Source: Glaciecola sp. HTCC2999
Lineage (GTDB): Bacteria; Pseudomonadota; Gammaproteobacteria; Enterobacterales; Alteromonadaceae
Length of the DNA stretch: 64,000 nt
NCBI GenBank assembly: GCA_949498985.1
Contig: CATECQ010000035.1
Span: 86,501-150,500 of the forward strand
Direction of reading: 5' to 3'
Shown here: piece by piece, positions 17,492 to 26,843 of the stretch
How positions within the stretch are numbered: position 1 is the stretch's first letter
How the letters are laid out: every line of letters begins with the position of its first letter
Made by a program: the position numbers and the translations under genes
Notes under the pieces: generated by a model
Told to the model about the DNA's origin: nothing
Database searches by the model: none
What the model saw: only the letters and a program-made list of their open reading frames with translations

Positions 17492-19657
17492 TTATTTTAG
17501 GCTTGCCTTCATTTCACGACGACGTTCATGTAATAGTGGTTCAGTATAACCACTTGGTTGAGTGGTCCCTAACACAATTAAATCACGTGCAGCCTGATAA
17601 CCAATAGCATTATTGTAATTAGGATACATCGGGATATATTCCTGGTCGTTAGCATTTTGTTCATCTACTAGTTTAGCCATACGAGCAAGCGTTTCATCGA
17701 TTTGTGTAATATTCACTACACCATGTGTTAACCAATTAGCAATATGTTGTGCTGAAATCCGTAACGTCGCTCGGTCTTCCATGAGTCCAACGTTATTGAT
17801 ATCAGGTACTTTAGAGCAACCAATTCCTTGATGAACCCAGCGAACTACATAACCTAAGATCCCTTGAATGTTATTATCCAATTCTAATTGGATAGCTTCT
17901 GGGGTTAAGGTGCGGTCGGCTTCTAATAATGGAATATCTAAGATTGTATCTACACCATCAAAGTCACTATGGGCAAGTGTTGCTTGCACGGCATAAACAT
18001 CCACCTGATGATAGTGCAGGGCATGAAGAGTGGCAGCCGTTGGCGACGGAACCCAGGCGGTGTTAGCGCCTGATTGTGGATGGCCTACTTTCGCTTCCAT
18101 CATGTTAGCCATTTGATCAGGGATCGGCCACATTCCTTTACCAATTTGAGCCTTACCTGACATACCGGTTCTTAGGCCTGTAACGACATTGGCAGTTTCA
18201 TAAGCCGATATCCATGGACGCTGTTTTAACTCTGCTTTAGGAGCAAAGACCCCTTTTTGCATTGAGGTATGAATTTCATCACCAGTACGATCTAAAAATC
18301 CGGTATTAATAAACACGACTCGATGTTGCGCTCGGGCAATACAGGCTTTAAGGTTAATCGATGTGCGACGCTCCTCATCCATAATCCCAATTTTGATAGT
18401 ATGGCGGTCTAGGCTTAGAAGGTCTTCAATAGCATTGAATAAATCATCGCTAAATTCAACTTCATCGGGTCCGTGCATTTTAGGTTTGACGATATATATA
18501 CTGCCTGTTTGAGAGTTAACAAACTGACTATTACGTTGTAAATCATGCAAGGCAATCAATGATGTAATAACACCATCCATGATCCCTTCAAAGATAGGTT
18601 CACCGTCAAATAAAATCGCATCATTGGTCATCAAATGACCCACATTACGTACAAACATTAAGCTGCGACCTTTTAGAGTAACTGTCTGCCCGGTAAAACT
18701 GGTGTATTGTCGATCAGCGTTCATTTGTCGGGTAATTGATTGGCCATTTTTGGTCATTTGGAAACTTAATGAACCTTGCATTAAGCCTAGCCAGTTTTGA
18801 TATACTAAGGTTTTGTCTTCAGCATCTACTGCAGCAACTGAGTCTTCGCAGTCCATAATAGTACTTAGGGCTGATTCAACTAGGATATCTTTGATATTAG
18901 CGGGATCAACAGAGCCGATTGGATGATTATCATCGATTTGTAATTCAATATGCAGACCGTTGTGCTGAATCAAAATAGCGGTAGGTGCAGATATATCGCC
19001 TTGGAAGGCAATACACTGTTCTGGATGCTTCAATATGGTGGTTTGGCCGTCGGCCAGCGTGATAGATAAGCCGTTGTTTGATAATGTATATGCCACTGCA
19101 TCTAAATGAGAACCTGATGATAGTGGAGCTATGTCATTGAGATAGTTGCGCGCTTGTTTGATAACCGCTTGACCTCGCACAGGATTATATTGAGCGGTTT
19201 TTTCTGCACCATTATCATCGGCTAATACATCCGTTCCATAAAGTGCGTCATATAAACTGCCCCAGCGAGCGTTCGCAGCATTGAGAGCATAGCGTGCATT
19301 ATTTATTGGGACAACTAATTGAGGACCTGCCATTGTCGCTAACTCAGGATCCACATTCGCGGTTGAGATAGAAAATTCATCAGGTTCAGGCACTAAGTAG
19401 CCAATGGATTGTAAAAACGTTTTGTATTCAGTATATGAATCATGTTGATTTTCACAATGATAAGAATCAATTTTTGCCTGAAGCGCATCACGAGTATCTA
19501 ATAATGTCTTGTTTCTTGGGGTAAAGTCAGCAAGTATCGTTTCAAATCCACGCCAAAATGCATCGGTATCAATCCCCGTATTCGGTAATACTTCATTATG
19601 AATGAATTGGGCGAGTGTGGTGTCAACTTGTAAGCGACTTTTCGTGATATAAGGCAT
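17492..19657 (-). CDS. glcB: Malate synthase G
   Basis: The enzyme condenses glyoxylate with acetyl-CoA to malate, the second step of the glyoxylate shunt. The length (721 aa) and motifs identify the monomeric G form: IMDCEDSVAAVDAEDK, IYIVKPKMHGPDEVEF, KIGIMDEERRTSINLKACI (glyoxylate and Mg site) and NTAWVPSPTAATLHALHYH. The ATG at 19657 has AGGA upstream at good spacing; the ORF track's start is a TTG two codons earlier. It lies downstream of a LysR regulator and isocitrate lyase on the same strand. Confidence 0.97.
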   Translation of the reverse strand: MPYITKSRLQVDTTLAQFIHNEVLPNTGIDTDAFWRGFETILADFTPRNKTLLDTRDALQAKIDSYHCENQHDSYTEYKTFLQSIGYLVPEPDEFSISTANVDPELATMAGPQLVVPINNARYALNAANARWGSLYDALYGTDVLADDNGAEKTAQYNPVRGQAVIKQARNYLNDIAPLSSGSHLDAVAYTLSNNGLSITLADGQTTILKHPEQCIAFQGDISAPTAILIQHNGLHIELQIDDNHPIGSVDPANIKDILVESALSTIMDCEDSVAAVDAEDKTLVYQNWLGLMQGSLSFQMTKNGQSITRQMNADRQYTSFTGQTVTLKGRSLMFVRNVGHLMTNDAILFDGEPIFEGIMDGVITSLIALHDLQRNSQFVNSQTGSIYIVKPKMHGPDEVEFSDDLFNAIEDLLSLDRHTIKIGIMDEERRTSINLKACIARAQHRVVFINTGFLDRTGDEIHTSMQKGVFAPKAELKQRPWISAYETANVVTGLRTGMSGKAQIGKGMWPIPDQMANMMEAKVGHPQSGANTAWVPSPTAATLHALHYHQVDVYAVQATLAHSDFDGVDTILDIPLLEADRTLTPEAIQLELDNNIQGILGYVVRWVHQGIGCSKVPDINNVGLMEDRATLRISAQHIANWLTHGVVNITQIDETLARMAKLVDEQNANDQEYIPMYPNYNNAIGYQAARDLIVLGTTQPSGYTEPLLHERRREMKASLK

Positions 19658-19688
19658 CTTCAATATCCTATCGATGAGTTAAACTAAG

Positions 19689-19732
19689 GTTAGTATATTG
19701 GGAAAATCTGATAAAGTTTAGATTATACTAAC
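19689..19732. promoter_or_regulatory. Inverted repeat in the glcB upstream region
   Basis: Perfect 9-bp arms GTTAGTATA and TATACTAAC are separated by 26 bp and lie 32-75 bp upstream of the glcB ATG. Their position suits binding of a dimeric regulator such as the adjacent LysR protein. That link is inference. Confidence 0.4.
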
Positions 19733-19740
19733 TATGCTAG

Positions 19741-19759
19741 CCATTCACATCGTGAATGG
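19741..19759. other. Hairpin CCATTCAC-ATC-GTGAATGG between the LysR gene and glcB
   Basis: A perfect 8-bp stem with a 3-nt loop lies 22 bp past the LysR gene stop. On the minus strand no T-run follows, so it is at best a weak terminator or processing signal, or an operator. Confidence 0.4.
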
Positions 19760-19781
19760 GTTTTAGGGAGAGGGAAATACA

Positions 19782-20726
19782 TTAAGCTTGGTTCATACGT
19801 TCGGCAACATCGGCAATTAAACGACGCAACCAAATATGACCTGCATCATGATGTAACAATGCGCTCCATGCCATTTTTAAAGCAATTGGTGGAATATCAA
19901 ATGGCGGGGGAAGCACCACAAGTTCGGGATCATTTTTAAAAATCTTTGCCGCACGGCTTGGTAATGTCGCAATCAAGTTTTGAGTTTTTGCTAACTGGAG
20001 TGCTGCATGGTAATGTCGAGTAAATACTCGGATTTGTCGTTGTTTACCAATTTTAGTAAGCTCTGCATCAACCCAGCCTAGCTTTTGAACTTCATTAGGA
20101 TCAATCCCTACACCAATACCAAAGCCCGTTTTACTGACCCATATATGTTGCCCTGACAAATAAGCGTCTAAGTTGAAATTTTTAATACGCGGGTTATCTT
20201 TATTTAATACGCAGGCAAATTGATCATACCAAATAACTTTTTGGTGAAATGACAACGGCAATTCATCAAACCGGTTAATGGCCATGTCGACTCGACCTTG
20301 TTCAACATCATGAAAAGTCACATCTGAGGGGGTGATCAAATCTAGGGTGATATTAGGCGCTTTGAAATTAAGCTCTTCAATGAGTTCTAATAACAACGTT
20401 GACTCTGCATAGTCAGACGTCATGATCCTAAAAGTACGGGTGGACGTTTCTGGATTAAATTCAGTTTCCGGTTGAATGGATGATTCTAATTTACTTAACA
20501 CATCACGGATAGTTGGCTGTAGTTCTAATGCACGCTTGGTTGGTGTCATGCCATCACTGGTTCGCACCAATAATGGATCTTTAAATAAATCACGTAATCG
20601 TTTTAACCCGTTACTCATTGCCGGTTGAGTAATACTTAGCTGGTTAGCCGCTTTAGTCACACTGCCTTCACGTAACAGTACATCTAAATATACCAATAAA
20701 TTTAAGTCAATTTTCGCAATATTCAT
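19782..20726 (-). CDS. LysR-family transcriptional regulator, probable glyoxylate-shunt regulator
   Basis: The N-terminal winged helix (about residues 5-65) has DLNLLVYLDVLLREGSVTKA and QPAMSNGLKRLRDLF, typical of LysR proteins. A periplasmic-binding-like effector domain fills the rest. The product is 314 aa from the ATG at 20726; the 11-residue upstream extension in the ORF track is unsupported. It lies between aceA and glcB on the same strand, so control of the glyoxylate shunt is a fair guess. The effector and targets are unknown. A terminator upstream separates it from aceA, so it probably has its own promoter. Confidence 0.85.
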   Translation of the reverse strand: MNIAKIDLNLLVYLDVLLREGSVTKAANQLSITQPAMSNGLKRLRDLFKDPLLVRTSDGMTPTKRALELQPTIRDVLSKLESSIQPETEFNPETSTRTFRIMTSDYAESTLLLELIEELNFKAPNITLDLITPSDVTFHDVEQGRVDMAINRFDELPLSFHQKVIWYDQFACVLNKDNPRIKNFNLDAYLSGQHIWVSKTGFGIGVGIDPNEVQKLGWVDAELTKIGKQRQIRVFTRHYHAALQLAKTQNLIATLPSRAAKIFKNDPELVVLPPPFDIPPIALKMAWSALLHHDAGHIWLRRLIADVAERMNQA

Positions 20727-20851
20727 GGGGCGATTACCTATCCTTTGTAGAGATACCATTATAAACAGTATTAATTTAAATGTATTACGATATTAGTCTA
20801 ATGAATATGATGTTTAAAATATACCTGACATTCAATTGATAAACAATAAAG

Positions 20852-20881
20852 GCATAAAAAACCCAGCATAAGCTGGGTTTT
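20852..20881 (-). terminator. Rho-independent terminator of aceA
   Basis: On the minus strand AAAACCCAGC, loop TTAT and GCTGGGTTTT form a 10-bp stem followed by further T residues. It lies 25 bp past the aceA stop. Confidence 0.88.
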
Positions 20882-20905
20882 GATACGGATAAATCGTGAC
20901 TAATA

Positions 20906-22498
20906 TTAGTCGAATTGATTCATTGTATTATCTTCACCAGACGCTTTTAATGCTTGGTCGCCTGAGAAGTATTCTTTGTGTGTATCACCTAAATCAGAAC
21001 CTGCCATTGCTTGGTGTTTTACACACGCTAAACCTTGACGTAATTCTTGGCGTTGAACACCTTTAACATACGCTAGCATACCTTGGTCACCGAAGTATCC
21101 TTTCGCTAAGTTATCAGTCGATAACGCAGCTGTATGGTATGTTGGTAATGTAATTAAGTGATGGAAGATCCCTGCTTCACGAGCTGCATCGGCTTGGAAA
21201 GTACGGACTTTTTCATCTGCTTCAGCGGCAAGTTCGGTCTCATCATATTCAACAGACATTAGGTTTGCACGATCATACGCGGATACGTCTTTACCTGCTT
21301 CGACCCATAAATCAAAGATTTGTTGACGGAAGTTTAATGTCCAGTTGAATGATGGTGAGTTATTATAAACGAGCTTTGCGTTCGGTACTGTTTCACGAAT
21401 GGCATTAACCATTTCAGCAATCTGACCTACGTGAGGCTTTTCAGTTTCAATCCATAATAAATCAGCGCCGTTTTGTAATGATGTAACACAGTCAAGTACA
21501 ACACGGTCAAAACCGGTGTTATCTTTAAACTTATATAAACCATTCGGTAAACGAACAGGCTTGACGATTTCGTTATTCAGTTTCATGACCGTATCGCCAT
21601 TTTTAAGCGCATTTAAATCATCAACCGCTGAAACTTCAAGGAAGGCGTTGTATTGTTCTGCTAAATCACCTTCATTGTTAGATACTGGGATTTTTTGGGT
21701 TAAACCAGCCCCTAATGAATCGGTACGAGCTACAATAACACCATCATCCACACCTAACTCTAGGAATGCATAACGTACTGCATTGATTTTGGCTAAGAAA
21801 TCTTCATGAGGAACGGTAACTTTACCGTCTTGGTGACCACATTGCTTAGCATCTGAAACTTGGTTTTCGATCTGGATACAACATGCACCCGCTTCGATCA
21901 TTTTCTTCGCTAATAAATAAGTCGCTTCTTCGTTACCAAAACCAGCATCAATATCGGCAATGATTGGAACAATATGTGTTTCGAAATTATCGATTTTAGC
22001 TTGAGCAGCCGCAACATCACCGCCGTTTTCTTTGGCTTTATCTAAATCGCTAAATAAATTACCTAATTCACGTGAATCGGCTTGACGAAGAAACGTATAT
22101 AATTCTTCGATTAATGCAGGTACAGATGTTTTTTCGTGCATTGACTGATCAGGAAGTGGACCAAACTCAGAGCGAAGTGCTGCAACCATCCAACCTGAAA
22201 GGTATAAATAAGATTTATCTGTTGTACCTTGATGCTTTTTCACGGCAAGCATTTTTTGTTGGCCAACAAAACCATGCCAGCAACCTAAAGACTGAGTGTA
22301 TTGCGCAGAATCAGCATCGTAATCAGCCATATCTTTACGCATGATACCTGCGGTATATTTTGCAATGTCTAAACCAGTCTTAAAACGGTTTTGTGCTTTC
22401 ATACGGGCAGCATATTCTGGGTTGATCGCGTTCCAAGCACTACCTTGTTCTTTAATTAATGCAGCAAATGCTGCTTGGTCTTGTTGATATTGAGACAT
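20906..22498 (-). CDS. aceA: Isocitrate lyase
   Basis: The enzyme cleaves isocitrate to succinate and glyoxylate and is the entry point of the glyoxylate shunt for growth on acetate or fatty acids. The catalytic KQCGH motif is present (DAKQCGHQDGKVTVPH), as are the metal-site segments IADIDAGFGNEEATYLL and VARTDSLGAG, and the C-terminal NNSPSFNW. At 530 aa it belongs to the longer isocitrate lyase type, well above the roughly 434-aa E. coli form. AAAGGA upstream of the ATG supports the start. It has its own terminator. Confidence 0.97.
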   Translation of the reverse strand: MSQYQQDQAAFAALIKEQGSAWNAINPEYAARMKAQNRFKTGLDIAKYTAGIMRKDMADYDADSAQYTQSLGCWHGFVGQQKMLAVKKHQGTTDKSYLYLSGWMVAALRSEFGPLPDQSMHEKTSVPALIEELYTFLRQADSRELGNLFSDLDKAKENGGDVAAAQAKIDNFETHIVPIIADIDAGFGNEEATYLLAKKMIEAGACCIQIENQVSDAKQCGHQDGKVTVPHEDFLAKINAVRYAFLELGVDDGVIVARTDSLGAGLTQKIPVSNNEGDLAEQYNAFLEVSAVDDLNALKNGDTVMKLNNEIVKPVRLPNGLYKFKDNTGFDRVVLDCVTSLQNGADLLWIETEKPHVGQIAEMVNAIRETVPNAKLVYNNSPSFNWTLNFRQQIFDLWVEAGKDVSAYDRANLMSVEYDETELAAEADEKVRTFQADAAREAGIFHHLITLPTYHTAALSTDNLAKGYFGDQGMLAYVKGVQRQELRQGLACVKHQAMAGSDLGDTHKEYFSGDQALKASGEDNTMNQFD

Positions 22499-22950
22499 AG
22501 TCTTTATCCTTTATGTTGTGTGTAGGGTGTTGTGAATCATCATTAAATGAATGTTCACATCAGACCAATCCATATTAGGTCTCAGTACATAATAAATAAA
22601 ATCAATAATCTAGATTGCCTACATTTAATTTATGAATATCAAAGCATGATGATTATTCATATGTTGAATAACGCTATAAAATACATAAACACTGGTTTTA
22701 TATTGATAATAAAGGCGCGGCATAAGGCGAACGTCTTTTATCCTAAAGTCCTATATTTGGATAAAATTTATTCATAATATGAATGGTCGTGATGCATTTC
22801 ATTCATGAGGGGTGATCGGGTTAACGTTTGTTTTACATTTAAAGAGGCGGTTGTTGTCATAAAAGCTTCTCATATAAAAGATTGAACCCTTAGATTTCCA
22901 AGTTACAATGGACACTACGAACTCGTTATCAATTTTCAGGACGATTGCTC
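22499..22950. other. 452-bp intergenic region between divergent aceA and the alkaline phosphatase gene
   Basis: No convincing gene is present; the 76-aa ORF here has no family signature and no Shine-Dalgarno. The region is very AT-rich. It contains a perfect inverted repeat, ATTCAT-AAT-ATGAAT (22770-22784), and further ATTCAT/ATGAAT half-sites scattered through the region. It holds the start signals of both divergent genes. Confidence 0.6.
22882..22909 (+). promoter_or_regulatory. Putative sigma-70 promoter of the alkaline phosphatase gene, with a weak Pho-box-like element upstream
   Basis: TTGAAC and TACAAT are separated by 16 bp and lie 41-69 bp before the start. Just upstream are TTGTCAT (22854-22860) and TTCTCAT (22867-22873), which resemble PhoB half-sites. 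Their 13-bp period differs from the usual 11, so PhoB control is only a suggestion. Confidence 0.4.
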
Positions 22951-24306
22951 ATGAAATACCTGCCAATATTATCTGTAAGTGTGTGTGCGTTGTTATTATC
23001 GGCGTGCGTGATTGTGACGCCTGATATCACGGTGAATAAAAAAGAGGTTTTGGTAACGACCGAACGACCTAAAAATATCATTATGATTGTCGCAGACGGC
23101 ATGGGGCCTGCTTATACATCTGCATATCGATATTACGCTGATGATCCCTCTACGCCAAATCTAGATAATACCTTTTTTGATCAATGGCATATAGGTAACT
23201 CCTCTACCTATCCCGCTACCATATCTGGATTAGTGACTGATTCTGCAGCTAGTGCGACAGCTTTATCTGCAGGTGTGAAAAGTTACAATGGTGCGATTGG
23301 GCTAGATGTCAACAAACAGCCTGTCACAACGGTACTGCATCGGGCTAAATCTAAAGGGATGAAAACAGGGCTTGCGGTCACCTCGCAAATTGTCCATGCC
23401 ACGCCAGCAGCTTATGTCGCTCATAATGAAAGTCGTCGTAATTATAATGCTATCGCAGATAGTTTCTTTGATGATCGGTTAAACGGTCAATTCAAAGTGG
23501 ATGTCATGTTGGGTGGAGGAACTGATTACTTTATCCGTGAAGACCGCGATTTAACTGCAGAGTTTCGTGCTGAAGGTTATCAATATATTGATGAGTATGC
23601 TCAGCTTAAGAGCTTGGATACAAAAGGTGGCGCGTTAGGTTTATTTGCACCAACAGGTTTACCTTGGGCAGCTGATGATACTAACCCTTTGCGTTTAAAA
23701 GACATGACACAAACGGCGATACGTTTACTTGAAAATTCGCAAGGTTACTTTTTGTTATTGGAGGCCAGTCAAGTAGATTGGGCCGGTCATGGCCGTGACA
23801 TTCATTCTGCTATGGCTGAGATGCATGATTTACATGTCATGTTGGAATGGTTAGCTGAATACCAACAAGACCATCCAGATACATTAATTGTGATGACGGC
23901 AGATCATAGTACAGGTGGACTAACTTTAGGGGCGAATGGTGATTATCGTTGGGAGCCTCAAGCCTTGCATCGTATTATTCAATCAGTACCGAGTATGGTG
24001 GAGTTTATTAAAACGTCAGATTTATCCCCGCAACAACGTCTTGCGTATCTCCAATCAGCGTTACAATTTGAACTGACGGAGGAGGAAATTCAAGCGGTAT
24101 TTGCTATGGATATGAATGCAGAGAACCGTCCATTAGAAGCTGTTGTTAAAGCATTTATAGACCGAAAAACCAATACCGGCTGGACAACATGGGGGCATAC
24201 CGCTGTGGATGTGCAAGTGTTCGCTATAGGACCCGGCGCAAATCAATTCGCGGGGCACCAAGATAATACTGATATTGCTAAGTCTATTTTTAAACTGTTG
24301 GATTAA
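22951..24306 (+). CDS. Alkaline phosphatase, PhoA superfamily, predicted lipoprotein
   Basis: The enzyme should hydrolyse phosphomonoesters in the cell envelope. After a lipoprotein signal (lipobox LLSAC, Cys near residue 19) the chain has the metal-binding IIMIVADGMGP. The active-site serine is in TDSAASATALSAGVKSYNGA, and the later metal ligands lie in DWAGHGRDIH, MTADHSTGG and WTTWGHTAVDV. All are features of the PF00245 family. The ATG at 22951 gives about 451 aa; the ORF track starts two codons earlier at TTG. Its stop abuts the stop of the convergent VC0807-like gene. Confidence 0.92.
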   Translation: MKYLPILSVSVCALLLSACVIVTPDITVNKKEVLVTTERPKNIIMIVADGMGPAYTSAYRYYADDPSTPNLDNTFFDQWHIGNSSTYPATISGLVTDSAASATALSAGVKSYNGAIGLDVNKQPVTTVLHRAKSKGMKTGLAVTSQIVHATPAAYVAHNESRRNYNAIADSFFDDRLNGQFKVDVMLGGGTDYFIREDRDLTAEFRAEGYQYIDEYAQLKSLDTKGGALGLFAPTGLPWAADDTNPLRLKDMTQTAIRLLENSQGYFLLLEASQVDWAGHGRDIHSAMAEMHDLHVMLEWLAEYQQDHPDTLIVMTADHSTGGLTLGANGDYRWEPQALHRIIQSVPSMVEFIKTSDLSPQQRLAYLQSALQFELTEEEIQAVFAMDMNAENRPLEAVVKAFIDRKTNTGWTTWGHTAVDVQVFAIGPGANQFAGHQDNTDIAKSIFKLLD

Positions 24307-25011
24307 TTATTGATTTAAAAACGTGTCAATATCTTCACCAGTCAGTTTTTTCATGTGCATGAAGATATACATGATTGCGGTAATGAGCATAATCATACTA
24401 GGGATGACGATAACTGGGTAACTCAGTGCAGTCATTCTACCCAGTTCTTCAGTGTAGGCTGTGGTACCAGGCTCAGACACGAGAATCCACTTAGCTAATA
24501 GATAGTTTAATGCTGAAGAAAGAAAAAACGATGCAGCGACGATGTAGTTACTGATATCGATTTTCTTTTCAAACTCGGTCATTTTATTTACACGGGTCAA
24601 TGATTCGTTCAATTTAGCCCAATTAATCATCGTTTCATTGAGCACCAGTACTTTGATAAGCGGTTTTTTCATGTAACGAGTCACTAGTACGGCGACCCCG
24701 ATTAATCCTGGGATTGCCGCCTCTTTTATCGCAATATATTCAGCTGGCAGTTTTAATAAACTGATTCCTCCAGTTAATAGTACACTGACAATGCCCAATA
24801 CCGAGAAGAAATTCACTTTTCGGGTTTGGTATAATTCGTATAGGCCATAACCTAAAGGGAAGGCTAACGCGATAGCGATACTCCATAACGGGCCTAAATA
24901 TTCAGGCTTACTAGCGTAGCTCATGATCACTACAGGAATAATGATATTGAACGCTAAATTGGCTAACATATTGTCTTGTTTGGGTTTGATTGGGTCCGAA
25001 GAGTAGGACAT
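24307..25011 (-). CDS. VC0807-like multi-pass membrane protein
   Basis: The 234-aa protein has about six hydrophobic segments. It resembles the uncharacterised VC0807 family: NLAFNIIIPVVIMSYASKP at the N terminus, ALAFPLGYGLYEL, and a conserved charged central stretch before the last three helices. I know of no assigned function. It is the last gene of the five-gene channel/ATP-grasp cluster, 34 bp after the glutathionylspermidine-synthase-like gene. It may be a late addition to that unit, because the better-known yjf-type clusters do not necessarily include it. Confidence 0.7.
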   Translation of the reverse strand: MSYSSDPIKPKQDNMLANLAFNIIIPVVIMSYASKPEYLGPLWSIAIALAFPLGYGLYELYQTRKVNFFSVLGIVSVLLTGGISLLKLPAEYIAIKEAAIPGLIGVAVLVTRYMKKPLIKVLVLNETMINWAKLNESLTRVNKMTEFEKKIDISNYIVAASFFLSSALNYLLAKWILVSEPGTTAYTEELGRMTALSYPVIVIPSMIMLITAIMYIFMHMKKLTGEDIDTFLNQ

Positions 25012-25045
25012 GAATATGATTTCCTGTTGAATTATCGCGTTGAGT

Positions 25046-26215
25046 TTATTCTAAAATAATATGAGGAACAAACCGAGAGCTGTCTTGTGTTATTAAGCTG
25101 TTATCTTCACGTATTGAGATGCCTGCTGGCATATCATTGACTAACCAAGAACCTATTAAGGTATAGTGATTACCAAATTTGGGGAGCGCATGAAACTGCT
25201 GAAAAATCACTCCTTCATCGCCATATTGCCCCCCTGTTTGGGCGATAACCTCATTATTATCAATGATCATAATATTAGCGCCTTCGCGCGAAAAAATAGG
25301 CTTCTTGACCCATTTTCCGGATTTGTCGACGTGCTTTAAATCTTTGTGCAAGTAGCTTGGCAGAAGGTTCGGGTGATGAGTAAAGCGCGACCATAATAAT
25401 GGCATTAGGGCTTTATTAGACAGTACACATTTCCATAATGGCTCTACCCATTGAGTGGCAGAATAGGCTGCTATTTCACCAAACTCTTCCTTGAGCATAA
25501 ATTCCCACGGATAGAGTTTAAAAGCACTATTGATCGGCATATCGTTTAAATCAACAAAGCGATGCGTCTCGGTAATGCCAATATCGTCAATATAGATAAA
25601 GGGAGTGTCTAATCCTGCTTGTGCCGCACAGTCTTGTAAATATTGAACTGTACCTCGATCCTCATCTGAATCTTGACAACAACTAAAGTACATTTCTTTT
25701 TGCTGGTGAAGATTGGCGATATCTCGAAAACGCATAATAAGCTTTTCTTGCAGCGAATTAAATTGGTCTGCAGCTTGAGGTAATTGACCATTATCGACAC
25801 ATTGCTCTAACCATAGCCATTGCCAAAAACCCGATTCATACAAACTTGTGGGAGTGTCAGCATTATTTTCAAGTAATTTTGCGGGTCCCGTTCCGTCATA
25901 TACTAAATCTAAACGTGAATATAATGACGGTTGGCGTTGTTGCCAGGCATCACAAACAGCCTCATGAAAGGCTTGAGGAATACAAAAGTCGGTTAATAAT
26001 TGAGGAGATTGCACAACTTCGTCCACCACATGCAAACACATCTCATGCAGCTCTTGGGTCGGATCTTCAATATCACGTTCGATTTGTTCTAGCGTAAACT
26101 GATAATAGGCACTTTCATCCCAATAAGGCTCACCTTTAATCGTGTGAAAGTGAAAACCATATTCTTGGGCGAGTGATTGCCAATGCTTTCGGGGGGCAAT
26201 ATCTCGCCTTAGCAT
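25046..26215 (-). CDS. Glutathionylspermidine synthase family ATP-grasp ligase (YjfC/YgiC-like)
   Basis: This ATP-grasp enzyme (389 aa) matches the synthetase half of glutathionylspermidine synthase. Seen are RLDLVYDGTGPAKLLENNAD (about residues 100-119), PWEFMLKEEFGE, KPIFSREGANIMI (the ATP-grasp lysine region) and GGQYGDEGVIFQ. Stand-alone YgiC/YjfC proteins are peptide-like ligases whose true substrate is not settled; they lack the amidase domain of E. coli Gsp. The gene starts 3 bp after the DUF1190 lipoprotein stop, the same pairing as ygiB-ygiC and yjfM-yjfC of E. coli. The target may be the lipoprotein itself or an envelope metabolite. Confidence 0.9.
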   Translation of the reverse strand: MLRRDIAPRKHWQSLAQEYGFHFHTIKGEPYWDESAYYQFTLEQIERDIEDPTQELHEMCLHVVDEVVQSPQLLTDFCIPQAFHEAVCDAWQQRQPSLYSRLDLVYDGTGPAKLLENNADTPTSLYESGFWQWLWLEQCVDNGQLPQAADQFNSLQEKLIMRFRDIANLHQQKEMYFSCCQDSDEDRGTVQYLQDCAAQAGLDTPFIYIDDIGITETHRFVDLNDMPINSAFKLYPWEFMLKEEFGEIAAYSATQWVEPLWKCVLSNKALMPLLWSRFTHHPNLLPSYLHKDLKHVDKSGKWVKKPIFSREGANIMIIDNNEVIAQTGGQYGDEGVIFQQFHALPKFGNHYTLIGSWLVNDMPAGISIREDNSLITQDSSRFVPHIILE

Positions 26216-26218
26216 AAC

Positions 26219-26830
26219 TTATCCACCAAAACTTCTGAAACTCGAGGAGCGAGCGACACTTTTACCAAAGCCACCGCGTTTGACTGTTCGATTCACTGTC
26301 GGTTTCTTCTTAAAATCAGAAGGGTAAACTTTGGCATCGCGTCGTCCTAAATTACCAAAGTCTTTACCGCTAGCATTAAACCAACGCCCACGAAACACAG
26401 ACCGGCGTGCATAAGAGGTGAACATGGGTTGGCTGTAGTAGCGGCGTTGATTATTACCAAAACCATTCACCACTCGGCTCATCATGTAACCCGCCATGAA
26501 GGGCATAAAGAAACTACTGCTTTGGTTAGACACGTATTCACAGTTGTCTTGTCCAAACTCAAATTCACAGTCGCCTTCGCTTACAAACTTAGGACTAGTT
26601 CGTAAAGCTTCATCCTTTGCTTCTTGGTATGCGCTGGTACATTCTTGCATGTAATTCGGGTTCTCACTCGCGCATTCATCAATACTGGTATAAATCGAGG
26701 CGAGCTCAGGTTCCTCGCCACAAGCACTTAAAAACATCGCGCCAATACACACGGTAAGTGGTTTGACGGCAAACCATTTGCGCATTTGTGGTAGGGCAAT
26801 TGAAGCAGACCGTTTGAGTTGATTCATCAT
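26219..26830 (-). CDS. DUF1190 family lipoprotein (YgiB/YjfM-like)
   Basis: The product (about 203 aa) has an N-terminal signal with lipobox LSAC (Cys near residue 37), which follows a rather long basic leader. Three conserved Cys-containing segments follow (DECASENPNYMQECTSAYQEA, then EGDCEFEFGQDNC). The C-terminal third is rich in Arg, Gly, Ser and Phe and ends RSSSFRSFGG. The SFMPFMAGYMMSR stretch and the Gly/Ser/Phe tail are typical of DUF1190. The function is unknown. It is coupled with the ATP-grasp gene 3 bp downstream and follows the DUF350 gene by 13 bp. The first two codons are both ATG. Confidence 0.88.
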   Translation of the reverse strand: MMNQLKRSASIALPQMRKWFAVKPLTVCIGAMFLSACGEEPELASIYTSIDECASENPNYMQECTSAYQEAKDEALRTSPKFVSEGDCEFEFGQDNCEYVSNQSSSFFMPFMAGYMMSRVVNGFGNNQRRYYSQPMFTSYARRSVFRGRWFNASGKDFGNLGRRDAKVYPSDFKKKPTVNRTVKRGGFGKSVARSSSFRSFGG

Positions 26831-26843
26831 GAACTCCTGTGAA

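Noticed and set aside
22547-22777. 76-aa plus-strand ORF in the aceA-phosphatase intergenic region
   Set aside because: It has no ribosome-binding site or family signature, and its composition (Ile, Asn, Lys, Tyr) is what AT-rich noncoding DNA gives by chance.
22854-22873. PhoB box upstream of the alkaline phosphatase gene
   Set aside because: The two TTGTCAT/TTCTCAT half-sites have a 13-bp period instead of 11 and the second is imperfect. It is mentioned only as a weak element in the promoter entry.
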